64,000 bases of DNA. It comes from Cupriavidus sp. EM10. GTDB taxonomy: Bacteria; Pseudomonadota; Gammaproteobacteria; Burkholderiales; Burkholderiaceae. The notes under the pieces were generated by a model. It made no database searches, was not told where the DNA came from, and worked only from the letters and a program-made list of their open reading frames with translations. Position 1 is the stretch's first letter. The number at the start of each line of letters is the position of its first letter. Shown piece by piece: positions 35,823 to 44,848 of the stretch. The DNA lies in contig NZ_CP076060.1 in assembly GCF_018729255.1 (NCBI RefSeq), forward strand, positions 248,001 through 312,000, written 5' to 3'. Position numbers and translations under genes: made by a program.

Positions 35823-35918
35823 GTACTGGTTGCCAGGAGCGTCAAGACCACAAAGCAATAAAGCAGCAGATCCCTCAAAACGAGCCCGCGAAGATTTCAA
35901 GGAAAAGGAGAGAACCAG

Positions 35919-36722
35919 ATGAAGACGTCGAGCCTCGCAGCCAGCGCCGCTGCGGTCCTGTTCAGCCTGGCAGCCCCGATGGCGTTCGCGCAGACCGCCC
36001 CGGACGCCGCCGCGCCGGCAGCCGCACCCGCCGCCGAGCCGGCTTCGCCCCACACATTCAGCGCCAACGTGTCGCTGGTGTCCGACTACCGCTATCGCGG
36101 TATCAGCCAGACCAACCTGCGTCCGGCCATCCAGGGCGGGTTCGACTATGCGCACGAGAGCGGCTTCTACGTCGGCAACTGGAACTCGAGCATCAGCTGG
36201 CTCGAAGACGCTGATTCGTCGGTCTCCGCGCCCGTGGAAATGGACTTCTACGGCGGCTTCAAGAACAAGTTCGCCGTGGGCGGCGAGGAATTCAACTACG
36301 ACGTCGGCGTGCTGCAGTACTACTACCCGGGCGGCTACACCACCACGCGCCCGTACACGACCGAACTCTACGCCGGCATCGGCTGGGGCCCGGTGTTCCT
36401 GAAGTACTCGCACGCCGTGACCAACCTGTTCGGCATCGACGACAGCAAGAACAGCTACTACGTGGACCTGAGCGCCAACGTGCCGCTGAATTTCTGGGAC
36501 CTGACGCTGAACGCGCACGTGGGCTACCAGGGCGTGACGCACCACAGCGATGCCTCGTACACCGACTGGAAGATCGGCCTGACCAAGGACCTGGGCAAGG
36601 GCTTCGCGGTGTCGGTGGCCTATGTCGATACCAACGCCAAGGAATCGTTCTACACCAGCGCCAACCGCGGCCGGTACCTGGGCAAGGCGGCGGCCTGGGC
36701 GTCGATCACCAAGACTTTCTAA
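35919..36722 (+). CDS. TorF family putative porin
   Basis: Outer-membrane beta-barrel protein of 267 residues (family once CHP02001). Signal peptide ends at about residue 24 (AFAQ), then an Ala/Pro stretch to about 42. The barrel begins FSANVSLVSDYRYRGISQTN and has alternating hydrophobic strands, with a terminal Phe (WASITKTF) as BamA-recognised barrels require. A GGAAAAGGAGAG site precedes the ATG. It leads a sigma-54 transcript with glnK and amtB, so diffusion of nitrogen compounds across the outer membrane is a reasonable inference. Confidence 0.92.
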   Translation: MKTSSLAASAAAVLFSLAAPMAFAQTAPDAAAPAAAPAAEPASPHTFSANVSLVSDYRYRGISQTNLRPAIQGGFDYAHESGFYVGNWNSSISWLEDADSSVSAPVEMDFYGGFKNKFAVGGEEFNYDVGVLQYYYPGGYTTTRPYTTELYAGIGWGPVFLKYSHAVTNLFGIDDSKNSYYVDLSANVPLNFWDLTLNAHVGYQGVTHHSDASYTDWKIGLTKDLGKGFAVSVAYVDTNAKESFYTSANRGRYLGKAAAWASITKTF

Positions 36723-36756
36723 CGCAAACAGCACACATCCCAGCCGGGCGGCCTGA

Positions 36757-37125
<369 letters not shown>

Positions 37126-37157
37126 CGACAGAACTACGAGAGACAGAGGTTAGACCC

Positions 37158-38693
37158 ATGAAAACCTGGTTCAAGCGATTCCTGACGGCTGGCGCGATGG
37201 CGCTGGCGCTCGGCACGGCCGGCCTCGGCGTGTCCACCCATGCCGTGGCGCAGGACAAGCCCGCTGCGGAGGCTTCGGCCCCGGCAGCGGCCACCGCCCC
37301 CGCGGCGGCCCCGGCTGCGGCAGCTGCTGCGCCGGCCGCCGCCGCACCGGCCGAAGCGGCGCCCGCTGCCGCGCCGGCACCCGTGCCCAACAAGGGCGAC
37401 ACCGCCTGGCTGCTGGTGGCCACGGCGTTCGTGATCCTGATGACGCTGCCCGGCCTGGCCCTGTTCTACGGCGGCCTGGTGCGGTCGAAGAACATGCTGT
37501 CGGTGCTGATGCAGTGCCTGGTGATCTTCTCGCTGGTGGCGATCCTGTGGGCCATCTACGGCTACAGCTTCGCGTTCACCGAGGGCAACGCGTTCTTCGG
37601 CGGCACCGACCGGCTGTTCATGAAGGGCCTGAATGCCGATGCCGTGACCGCCACCTTCAGCAAGGGCGTGGTGATCCCTGAACTGGTGTTCTTCGCCTTC
37701 CAGTGCGCCTTTGCCTGCATCACCTGCGGCCTGATCATCGGCGCCTTCGCCGAGCGCGCCAAGTTCTCGGCCGTGCTGGTGTTCGTGGTGCTCTGGTTCT
37801 CGTTCGCCTACATCCCGATGGCCCACATGGTCTGGTTCTGGCCGGGTCCGGACGCCTACACCGACGCCGCTGCCGCCACCGCTGCCACGGCCAAGTCGGG
37901 CTGGCTGTTCCAGAAGGGCGCGCTGGATTACGCCGGCGGTACCGTCGTGCACATCAACGCCGCCGTGGCGGGCCTGGTGGGTGCCTTCATGTTCGGCAAG
38001 CGCATCGGCTTCGGCCGCGAGGCGATCCGTCCGCACAGCCTGACGTTCACGATGGTGGGTGCGTCGCTGCTGTGGTTCGGCTGGTTCGGCTTCAACGCCG
38101 GTTCGGGCCTGGAAGCCAACGGCGGTGCCGCGCTGGCCTTCGTCAACACGCTGCTGGCCACCTGCGCCGCCGTGCTGGCCTGGACCTTCGGTGAGTGGAT
38201 CGGCAAGGGCAAGCCGTCAATGCTGGGCGGTGCCTCGGGTGCCGTGGCCGGCCTGGTGGCCATCACCCCGGCCGCCGGCTTCGTCGGTCCGATGGGATCG
38301 ATCGTGATGGGCCTGGTGGCTGGCCTGCTGTGCCTGTGGGGCGTAACCGGCCTGAAGCGCATGCTGGGCATGGACGATTCGCTGGACGTGTTCGGCGTGC
38401 ACGGCGTGGGCGGTATCGTCGGCGCGCTGCTGACCGGCGTGTTCGCGGCACCGAGCCTGGGCGGCGTGGGCATCTACGACTACGTGGCCAACAAGGTGGC
38501 GGACGACTATTCGATCGCCGGCCAGCTCTGGATCCAGTTCGAGGGCGTGCTGACGACGCTGGTGTGGTCGGGCGTGGTTTCCCTGGTGGCGTACAAGCTG
38601 GTGGACATGCTGATTGGCCTGCGCGTGCCGGAAGAGGAAGAGCGCGAGGGCCTGGATATCACTTCGCACGGCGAAACGGCTTATGAAGGCTGA
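37158..38693 (+). CDS. amtB: Ammonium transporter AmtB
   Basis: Inner-membrane ammonium channel, 511 residues. Signal peptide ends about residue 29, then a 45-residue Ala/Pro-rich stretch (about 30-80) not found in E. coli AmtB, followed by the 11-helix core. Core motifs: LPGLALFYGGLVRSKNMLS, FAYIPMAHMVWFWPG, ALDYAGGTVVHINAAVAGLV (pore His) and VFGVHGVGGIVGALLTG (second pore His). The C-terminal tail LDITSHGETAYEG is the GlnK docking region. Start ATG 37158 replaces the upstream ATG at 37122, which overlaps glnK. Confidence 0.95.
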   Translation: MKTWFKRFLTAGAMALALGTAGLGVSTHAVAQDKPAAEASAPAAATAPAAAPAAAAAAPAAAAPAEAAPAAAPAPVPNKGDTAWLLVATAFVILMTLPGLALFYGGLVRSKNMLSVLMQCLVIFSLVAILWAIYGYSFAFTEGNAFFGGTDRLFMKGLNADAVTATFSKGVVIPELVFFAFQCAFACITCGLIIGAFAERAKFSAVLVFVVLWFSFAYIPMAHMVWFWPGPDAYTDAAAATAATAKSGWLFQKGALDYAGGTVVHINAAVAGLVGAFMFGKRIGFGREAIRPHSLTFTMVGASLLWFGWFGFNAGSGLEANGGAALAFVNTLLATCAAVLAWTFGEWIGKGKPSMLGGASGAVAGLVAITPAAGFVGPMGSIVMGLVAGLLCLWGVTGLKRMLGMDDSLDVFGVHGVGGIVGALLTGVFAAPSLGGVGIYDYVANKVADDYSIAGQLWIQFEGVLTTLVWSGVVSLVAYKLVDMLIGLRVPEEEEREGLDITSHGETAYEG

Positions 38694-38749
38694 TATCCGC
38701 AAAAGAGTTGTGCTGGAGAGCTGATTGGGAATCTTCTCTCAGGAGTTTT

Positions 38750-38776
38750 GCCCCGGCCTTGCGCCGGGGCTTTTTT
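38750..38776 (+). terminator. Intrinsic terminator of amtB
   Basis: GCCCCGGC (38750-38757) and GCCGGGGC (38763-38770) form an 8-bp GC stem, loop CTTGC, followed by six T. It lies 57 bases after the amtB stop. Confidence 0.93.
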
Positions 38777-38981
38777 CTTTTGCGGGCGCGGAATATGTGT
38801 GACCCGGGGATGTCATTCCGCCATGCGGAACCATGGAATGGAGTGGACGCCTATATTCGCAGGGTGCTTAAATCGGATCTTAAAAAGTCTCAATTGTATT
38901 TAACGGGGTGCGGGCATAGAGTGCCATTGAGGCAGTTTCCTCCACCTGCAGAACGCTCCCCGTATCTGTCAGGCCATTTGA

Positions 38982-39009
38982 AAGCGCGGCACCACGCCGC
39001 GCTTTTTTT
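38982..39009 (+). terminator. Intrinsic terminator, possibly of a small RNA
   Basis: AAGCGCGGC (38982-38990) and GCCGCGCTT (38996-39004) form a 9-bp stem followed by T (39003-39010, eight T in all). No coding gene lies between this and the amtB terminator. Confidence 0.85.
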
Positions 39010-39187
39010 TGGCCGGCCGCCCTGCCAGGCCGCGCGGCACCGGCATTTCCGCCGGGGTTTGAAAAGCGCCGATCGGCCCCATATCCCCATCCCCGGCCAG
39101 GCTCCGCATAAGGTTATACAAGGCGAGCCTGCAGCCCGATAGCCGTTCCCTTACAATCGGGGCGGACAATAAAGCTGAAATCTTAGG

Positions 39188-40489
39188 ATGGATATGGTCC
39201 CGCATCTCATCACCGCGCTGAACGGTCCGCTGCTCGAACTGGAAAAGAAGATCCTGGACGCCACGCCGTCCATCGAGCGCTGGTTCAGGCTGGAATGGCA
39301 GGAACATACCCCGCCGTTCTACTGTTCCGTCGACCTGCGCAACGCCGGCTTCAAGCTGGCCCCGGTCGACACGAACCTGTTCCCGGGCGGTTTCAACAAC
39401 CTCGCCCCCGAGATGCTGCCGCTGGCCGTGCAGGCCGCCATGGCCGCGATCGAGAAGATCTGCCCGGACGCCAAGAACCTGCTGCTGATCCCCGAGCGCC
39501 ACACCCGCAACATGTTCTACCTGCAGAACGTGGCGCGGCTGTCGCTGATCATGCGCCAGGCTGGCCTGAACGTGCGGCTGGGCTCGCTGTCCGAGGAAAT
39601 CACCGAACCGACCCCGATCGAACTGCCCGATGGCCAGACGCTGGTGGTCGAGCCGCTGGCGCGGCTGGGCACCAAGGGCCGCCGCCTGGGCCTGAAGGAT
39701 TTCGATCCGTGCTCGATCCTGCTCAACAATGACCTCTCGGCAGGCATCCCGCCCGTGCTGGAGAACATCAACGAGCAATACCTGCTGCCGCCGCTGCACG
39801 CCGGCTGGTCCACGCGCCGCAAGAGCAGCCACTTTGCCGCCTACGACGAAGTGGCCAAGAAGTTCGCCAAGCTGATCGACATCGATCCGTGGATGGTGAA
39901 CCCGTACTTTGCGCGGCAGTCGGGGGTGAACTTCCACGAGCGCATCGGCGAGGAAGAACTGGCCGATTCGGTGGAAGGCGTGCTCAAGAAGATCGCCAAG
40001 AAGTACCGCGAGTACGGCATCAAGGAAACGCCGTATGTGGTGGTCAAGGCCGATGCGGGCACCTACGGCATGGGCATCATGACCGTGCGCGACCCGTCCG
40101 AGATCAAGGGCCTGAACCGCAAGGAACGCAACAAGATGAGCGTCGTGAAGGAAGGCCTGGAGGTTTCCGACGTCATCATCCAGGAAGGCGTGCACACGTT
40201 CGAGAAGGTCAACGAGGCCGTGGCCGAGCCGGTGGTCTACATGATCGACCGCTATGTGGTGGGCGGGTTCTACCGCGTGCACACGGGCCGCGGCAACGAC
40301 GAGAACCTGAACGCCCCGGGCATGCACTTCGTGCCGCTGGCGTTTGCCCCGAACGGCATTCCGGACAGCCACGCCAAGCCCGGCGCGGCGGTGCCCAACC
40401 GCTTCTACATGTATGGCGTGGTGGCCCGCCTGGCGCTGCTGGCGGCCTCGGTGGAGCTCGAGAAGACCGATCCCAACCCGATTCTCTGA
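39188..40489 (+). CDS. gshA: Glutamate-cysteine ligase (proteobacterial ATP-grasp type)
   Basis: First step of glutathione synthesis, ATP-dependent joining of glutamate and cysteine. 433 residues of the family TIGR02049-type (ferrooxidans-like) and not the E. coli GshA fold. Conserved stretches are PFYCSVDLRNAGFKLAPVDT, LFPGGFNNL, LLIPERHTRNMFYL and, in the ATP-grasp part, YVVVKADAGTYGMGIMTVRD and YMIDRYVVGGFYRVHTGRG. ATG 39188 or ATG 39194 could start. gshB follows 105 bases on. Confidence 0.95.
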   Translation: MDMVPHLITALNGPLLELEKKILDATPSIERWFRLEWQEHTPPFYCSVDLRNAGFKLAPVDTNLFPGGFNNLAPEMLPLAVQAAMAAIEKICPDAKNLLLIPERHTRNMFYLQNVARLSLIMRQAGLNVRLGSLSEEITEPTPIELPDGQTLVVEPLARLGTKGRRLGLKDFDPCSILLNNDLSAGIPPVLENINEQYLLPPLHAGWSTRRKSSHFAAYDEVAKKFAKLIDIDPWMVNPYFARQSGVNFHERIGEEELADSVEGVLKKIAKKYREYGIKETPYVVVKADAGTYGMGIMTVRDPSEIKGLNRKERNKMSVVKEGLEVSDVIIQEGVHTFEKVNEAVAEPVVYMIDRYVVGGFYRVHTGRGNDENLNAPGMHFVPLAFAPNGIPDSHAKPGAAVPNRFYMYGVVARLALLAASVELEKTDPNPIL

Positions 40490-40594
40490 TCGTTCCGGCC
40501 GGCGGCGCCCCGCCGGTCACGCACGCCCCGGTCCGGCGCGGTCGAGTCGATCCCGCCGGACGCTTTTCACCTGACGCCAACGCGACGAGCCATC

Positions 40595-41548
40595 ATGCGC
40601 ATCCTTTTCATCACCGACCCGCTGGAAACCTTCAAGACGTACAAGGATTCCACCTACGCCATGATGACCGAGGCGGCGGCGCGCGGGCACGAGCTGTTCT
40701 TCTGCCTGCAGTCGCAGGTGTCGCTGTCGTCGGGCGTGGTCGAATCCGTGGCGCGGCCCCTGACGCTGCTTGACGATGCGCACGACTGGTTCCGCCTGGG
40801 CGAAGCCGCGCTGCTGCCGCTGGCCACGTTCGATGCGGTGCTGATGCGCAAGGATCCGCCGTTCGACATGGAATACGTGACCAGCACCTGGCTGCTGGAG
40901 CTGGCCGAGAAGCAGGGCGCGCGCGTGTTCAACAAGCCGCAGGCCATCCGCGACCATTCCGAAAAGCTGGCGATCGCCCAGTATCCGCAGTTCGTCACGC
41001 CGACGCTGGTCACGCGCGACGCGGGCCGCATCCGCGCCTTCCACGCCGAGCACAAGGACATCATCGTCAAGCCGCTGGACGGCATGGGCGGCATGGGCAT
41101 CTTCCGGGTGGGCGCCGACGGCATGAACCTGGGCTCGATCGTCGAGACGCTGAGCGAGAACGGCGCCCGCACGCTGATGATCCAGCGCTACATCCCCGAG
41201 ATCAAGGCGGGCGACAAGCGCATCCTGCTGATCGGCGGCAAGCCGGTGCCGTACTCGCTGGCGCGCATCCCGCAAGGCAGCGAGATTCGCGGCAACCTGG
41301 CGGCCGGCGGCATCGGCAAGGCCCAGGAACTGAGCGCGCGCGACCGCGAGATCGCCGAGACGCTGGCGCCGGGACTGTCGAAACAGGGCCTGCTGCTGGT
41401 GGGGCTGGACGTGATCGGCGACTACCTGACCGAGGTGAATGTGACGAGTCCGACCTGTTTCCAGGAAATCACGCAGCAGACCGGCTTCAACGTGGGCGCG
41501 ATGTTCATCGACGCGCTGGAAGAGTCCGTCGCCAGCGAGCGTCGCTGA
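40595..41548 (+). CDS. gshB: Glutathione synthetase
   Basis: ATP-grasp ligase that adds glycine to gamma-glutamylcysteine. 317 residues, matching E. coli GshB. N-terminal MRILFITDPLETFKTYKDST, ATP-binding IIVKPLDGMGGMGIFRV, MIQRYIPEIKAGDKRILLIG and the glycine-rich GEIRGN-like loop SEIRGNLAAGG are present; C-terminal LDVIGDYLTEVNVTSPTCFQ is typical. Confidence 0.96.
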   Translation: MRILFITDPLETFKTYKDSTYAMMTEAAARGHELFFCLQSQVSLSSGVVESVARPLTLLDDAHDWFRLGEAALLPLATFDAVLMRKDPPFDMEYVTSTWLLELAEKQGARVFNKPQAIRDHSEKLAIAQYPQFVTPTLVTRDAGRIRAFHAEHKDIIVKPLDGMGGMGIFRVGADGMNLGSIVETLSENGARTLMIQRYIPEIKAGDKRILLIGGKPVPYSLARIPQGSEIRGNLAAGGIGKAQELSARDREIAETLAPGLSKQGLLLVGLDVIGDYLTEVNVTSPTCFQEITQQTGFNVGAMFIDALEESVASERR

Positions 41549-41662
41549 AGCCGGCACCGGCCGTTGATGCGAAGGCGCCACAGTCGGGCGGGGGCGCACA
41601 AACACGGGAAGAGGCCGCAAGGCTGCCTGCTACAATTTGGGCAGTCCAACGGATTCACCATC

Positions 41663-42118
41663 ATGGCAGGAATTCTGATCATCGCGCATGCGCCGCTGGC
41701 TTCGGCGCTGCGCGATTGCGCTGCCCACGTCTACTGTGGCCAGCCGCCCCGGCTCGCCGCCATCGACGTGGCCGCCGACGCCGATCCGGCCGCCGTACTG
41801 GCCGAGGCGCAGCGCAGCCTGGCGTCGGTATGCGAAGACAACGGTGCCCTGGTGCTGACCGATATCTTTGGCGCCACGCCGGCCAACATTGCCGCGCGCC
41901 TGGCCGAGCCGGGCCGCGTCAAGGTGCTGGCCGGCGTGAACCTGCCGATGCTCGTGCGCGCGATCTGCTATCGCGCGGAAAAACTAGACCAGCTGGCCAC
42001 CAAGGCGTTGGCCGGTGGTGCCCAGGGCGTGCTGCAGGTGGGTACGACCGCAGTCCAGAATCAAACCGCAAATCATCCCGACAAATATGCTGCAGAGGGA
42101 CACCACCATCATCAATAA
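41663..42118 (+). CDS. PTS EIIA component, mannose family
   Basis: 151-residue EIIA domain of the PTS mannose family. The phospho-His is in ILIIAHAPLASALRDC (His9), and DIFGATPANIAARL is the family glycine-rich loop. No EIIB, EIIC or EIID gene follows, so with HPr and EI it is part of a regulatory PTS rather than a sugar transporter. The C-terminus ends with four His; its last 32 bases overlap the HPr gene in another frame. ATG 41663 is chosen over upstream ATG by homology. Confidence 0.9.
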   Translation: MAGILIIAHAPLASALRDCAAHVYCGQPPRLAAIDVAADADPAAVLAEAQRSLASVCEDNGALVLTDIFGATPANIAARLAEPGRVKVLAGVNLPMLVRAICYRAEKLDQLATKALAGGAQGVLQVGTTAVQNQTANHPDKYAAEGHHHHQ

Positions 42119-42356
42119 GCTCGGGCTCCATGCCCGCGCGTCCGCCAAGCTGACCCAGCTGGCGGGCAATTTCAAAAGCCAGGTCAAGATGTCCCGGAAC
42201 GGCCGTCAGGTCGATGCCAAGAGCATCATGGGTGTCATGATGCTGGCCGCCGGCATTGGTTCGACGGTCACGCTGGAGATCGACGGCCCCGACGAGCAGG
42301 AGGCGATGGACGCGCTGCTGGCGCTGATCGCCAACCGCTTCGGCGAAGGCGAGTGA
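42087..42356 (+). CDS. ptsH: Phosphocarrier protein HPr
   Basis: 89-residue HPr. The active-site His is in NKLGLHARASAKLTQLA (His15), and the regulatory Ser loop is AKSIMGVMMLAAGIGSTV (Ser46 equivalent), which HprK/P phosphorylates in betaproteobacteria. Start ATG 42087 lies inside the EIIA gene, 32 bases overlap, suggesting translational coupling. EI follows 49 bases downstream. Confidence 0.95.
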   Translation: MLQRDTTIINKLGLHARASAKLTQLAGNFKSQVKMSRNGRQVDAKSIMGVMMLAAGIGSTVTLEIDGPDEQEAMDALLALIANRFGEGE

Positions 42357-42405
42357 GGCCCGGCGCCACAACAAGAATTCCTTAACGTTCCTGACGGAGC
42401 GGGTC

Positions 42406-44163
42406 ATGCCCTTTGCCTTGCACGGCATTCCGGTTTCTCGTGGGGTCGCCATCGGGCGGGCCCATATCCTCGCGCCGGCCGCGCTGGATGTTTCGCACTA
42501 CCTGGTCGACGAAGACCGTCTCGATGCCGAGGTGGAGCGATTGCGCTCGGCGCGCGCAGCCGTGCGGGCGGAACTGGTGACCCTGAAGCGCGACCTGCCG
42601 CGCGAGGCGCCCGAGGAAATGGGCGCGTTCCTGGACGTGCACGCGATGATCCTCGACGACGAGGCGCTGTCGCGCGAGCCGGAGGAGCTGATCCTCCAGC
42701 GCCGCTACAACGCGGAGTGGGCGCTGACCACGCGGCTCGAAGAGCTGATGCGCCAGTTTGACGAGATCGAGGACGAATACCTGCGCGAGCGCAAGGCCGA
42801 TATCCAGCAGGTGGTGGAACGGATCCTGAAGGTGCTGGCCGGCGCGCCCGTGCTGGCCCCGGCGCCCGTGCCGGCGCTGGCCCCCGACGGCGAGGCCGCG
42901 CCCGGCGTGATCGTGGTGGCCCACGACATCGGCCCGGCCGACATGCTCCAGTTCAAGCACACGGTGTTCCACGGGTTCGTGACCGATCTGGGCGGCCGCA
43001 CGTCGCACACGGCCATCGTGGCGCGCAGCCTGGACATTCCGGCCGCGGTGGGCGTCAAGAACGCCAGCGAGCTGATCCGCCAGGACGACTGGATCATCAT
43101 CGATGGCGATGCCGGCCTGGTGATCGTCGATCCGTCGGCCATCATCCTGGAGGAATACCGCCACCGTCAGAGCGAGCGCGCGCTGGAGAAAAAGCGCCTG
43201 CAGCGGCTGCGGCACATGCCCGCCGTCACGCTGGACGGCCTGGAGATCGAACTGCTGGCCAATATCGAGCTGGCCGAGGATGCCGGCGCCGCGCTGGCGG
43301 CCGGCGCGGTCGGCGTGGGCCTGTTCCGGTCCGAATTTTTGTTCATGAACCGCCGGGAGGAGATGCCCGACGAGGACGAGCAGTTCCTGGCCTACCGCAA
43401 CGCCGTCGAGGCCATGCATGGGCTGCCGGTGACCATCCGCACCATCGATGTCGGTGCCGACAAGCCACTGGACGGGCTGAGCGATGACTTCGAGACCGCG
43501 CTGAACCCGGCGCTGGGGCTGCGGGCCATCCGCTGGTCGCTGTCGGAGCCGGCGATGTTCCTGACGCAGCTGCGCGCGCTGCTGCGGGCATCGGCGTTCG
43601 GGCCGGTGCGGCTCCTGATCCCGATGCTGGCCCATGCCAGCGAGATCGACCAGACCCTGGATCTGATCGAACAGGCCAAGCGCCAGCTGGACGAGCGCGG
43701 CCAGCCGTACGACCCGGGCATCAAGATCGGGGCAATGATCGAGATTCCGGCCGCCGTGCTGCTGCTGCCGCTGTTCCTCAAGCGGATGGACTTCCTGTCC
43801 ATCGGCACCAACGACCTGATCCAGTACACGCTGGCCATCGACCGGGCCGACAACGCCGTGGCGCACCTGTACGACCCGCTGCATCCGGCCGTGCTGCAGC
43901 TGATTGCACGCACCATCCGTGACGCGAACCACGCCGGCGTGCCGGTGGCGGTGTGCGGCGAGATGGCGGGCGACCCGGCGATGACGCGCCTGCTGCTAGG
44001 CATGGGCCTGCGCGAGTTCTCGATGCATCCGGCCCAGTTGCTGCGCGTGAAGCAGGAAGTCATCCACGCAGACTGCGAACGTCTGTGCAAGGTGGTGGAC
44101 CAGATCCTGACCTGCTATGAGCCGGACGAGCAGGCGGCGGCGCTGAAACTGTTGTCGGCATAG
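42406..44163 (+). CDS. ptsI: PEP-protein phosphotransferase (Enzyme I)
   Basis: Takes phosphate from PEP and passes it to HPr. 585 residues. The active-site His is in GGRTSHTAIVARSLDIPAAV; the PEP-binding barrel has VGVGLFRSEFLFMNR, FLSIGTNDLIQYTLAIDR and VAVCGEMAGDPAMTRLLLG with the catalytic Cys. A short Ala/Pro linker (about residues 145-165) interrupts the swivelling domain. A terminator follows at 44167. Confidence 0.95.
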   Translation: MPFALHGIPVSRGVAIGRAHILAPAALDVSHYLVDEDRLDAEVERLRSARAAVRAELVTLKRDLPREAPEEMGAFLDVHAMILDDEALSREPEELILQRRYNAEWALTTRLEELMRQFDEIEDEYLRERKADIQQVVERILKVLAGAPVLAPAPVPALAPDGEAAPGVIVVAHDIGPADMLQFKHTVFHGFVTDLGGRTSHTAIVARSLDIPAAVGVKNASELIRQDDWIIIDGDAGLVIVDPSAIILEEYRHRQSERALEKKRLQRLRHMPAVTLDGLEIELLANIELAEDAGAALAAGAVGVGLFRSEFLFMNRREEMPDEDEQFLAYRNAVEAMHGLPVTIRTIDVGADKPLDGLSDDFETALNPALGLRAIRWSLSEPAMFLTQLRALLRASAFGPVRLLIPMLAHASEIDQTLDLIEQAKRQLDERGQPYDPGIKIGAMIEIPAAVLLLPLFLKRMDFLSIGTNDLIQYTLAIDRADNAVAHLYDPLHPAVLQLIARTIRDANHAGVPVAVCGEMAGDPAMTRLLLGMGLREFSMHPAQLLRVKQEVIHADCERLCKVVDQILTCYEPDEQAAALKLLSA

Positions 44164-44166
44164 CAC

Positions 44167-44190
44167 AACCCTTAGATCTCTAGGGTTTTT
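44167..44190 (+). terminator. Intrinsic terminator after ptsI
   Basis: AACCC-T-TAGA and TCTA-GGGTT form a stem with one bulged T and a TC loop, followed by TTTTT. It starts 4 bases after the ptsI stop. Confidence 0.75.
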
Positions 44191-44304
44191 GGCTGCACGG
44201 ATGGCGCGCCAAACGCCACTTTTTCCCCGGAAAAGTGGCGTTTCCGGACCGTTTCAAAAAGCGTTTTACCCATGTTGTGCACCCCACTTCCCATGTTGTT
44301 TAAT

Positions 44305-44323
44305 GGGAATTGTTATCATTTTC
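44305..44323. promoter_or_regulatory. Fur box
   Basis: GGGAATTGTTATCATTTTC matches the E. coli Fur consensus GATAATGATAATCATTATC at 13 of 19 positions by hand alignment. It overlaps the -35 element of the bfd promoter (44310-44338), the position of an iron-dependent repressor site. Confidence 0.7.
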
Positions 44324-44338
44324 GATCTCTGTTATTCT
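44310..44338 (+). promoter_or_regulatory. Sigma-70 promoter of bfd
   Basis: TTGTTA (44310-44315), 17-base spacer, TATTCT (44333-44338). The start would fall near 44345, about 45 bases before the bfd GTG. Confidence 0.65.
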
Positions 44339-44389
44339 GCCTCTCATCGCGTGCGGCATGCCGGTGCCGCAGCCCCCAGGAGGCAAGTT

Positions 44390-44695
44390 GTGTACGTCTG
44401 CATCTGCAATCAGGTTACCGACCATGAGATTCATGGTGCCGCTCATCTTGGCGTGACCACGCTCGATGAGCTGGCCGAAACGCTAGGCGTGGGAACCTGC
44501 TGCGGCCGTTGCCGCGATTGCGCGAAGCAAGTGCTTTGCGAAGGCGTTGCCGCGGTGCAGACCATCAAGGCCTCGACCATCTCGACCATCCAGGTCGTCG
44601 AAATTTCCGCCTGTTCGCCGGCTGCGTCACATGCCATAATGGACGCTCGTGACCCGGCAGTCGCGAACGACCAGCGTACAGCGCTGGTTGCCTGA
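44390..44695 (+). CDS. bfd: Bacterioferritin-associated ferredoxin
   Basis: [2Fe-2S] protein that reduces bacterioferritin core iron for release. 101 residues, longer than E. coli Bfd (64). The cluster ligands are VCICNQVTDHEI (two Cys, residues 4 and 6) and GTCCGRCRDC. The start is GTG 44390, preceded by CAGGAGG, since VYVCICN is where the family begins. The 40-residue C-terminal tail is not conserved in what I know of the family. Iron regulation is suggested by the Fur box. Confidence 0.93.
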   Translation: MYVCICNQVTDHEIHGAAHLGVTTLDELAETLGVGTCCGRCRDCAKQVLCEGVAAVQTIKASTISTIQVVEISACSPAASHAIMDARDPAVANDQRTALVA

Positions 44696-44848
44696 TTCAG
44701 AGAGCGTTTTCACCGAACAACGCGTGAATTGAAAAGCGCGCCCACGGATTCGTCCGCGGCGCGTTTCGTCGTTTTCGCGTATCTCGCTGCTTTCCTCGTC
44801 TTTGTCCCCATCGCCGGGTCCGATTGTTGTCGGTAACAGGAGCCCCGA

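Larger units (their letters stand above)
35381..35918. other. 538-base intergenic region with sigma-54 promoter
   Basis: Divergent control region between ubiK and torF. It holds the inverted repeat GCGTGCC/GGCACGC at 35761-35784 and a sigma-54 promoter at 35807-35822. The leftward 35381-35700 part shows no credible gene on either strand; the frames there read as Arg/Pro-rich shadow. Confidence 0.65.
38694..39187. other. 494-base intergenic region with two terminators
   Basis: After amtB: a strong terminator at 38750-38776, then 200 bases of lower GC ending in a second terminator at 38982-39009 with no gene before it. The interval 38860-39009 may encode a small RNA. A CATTCC..GGAATG dyad lies at 38815-38840. 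The 39010-39187 part leads into gshA. Confidence 0.5.
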
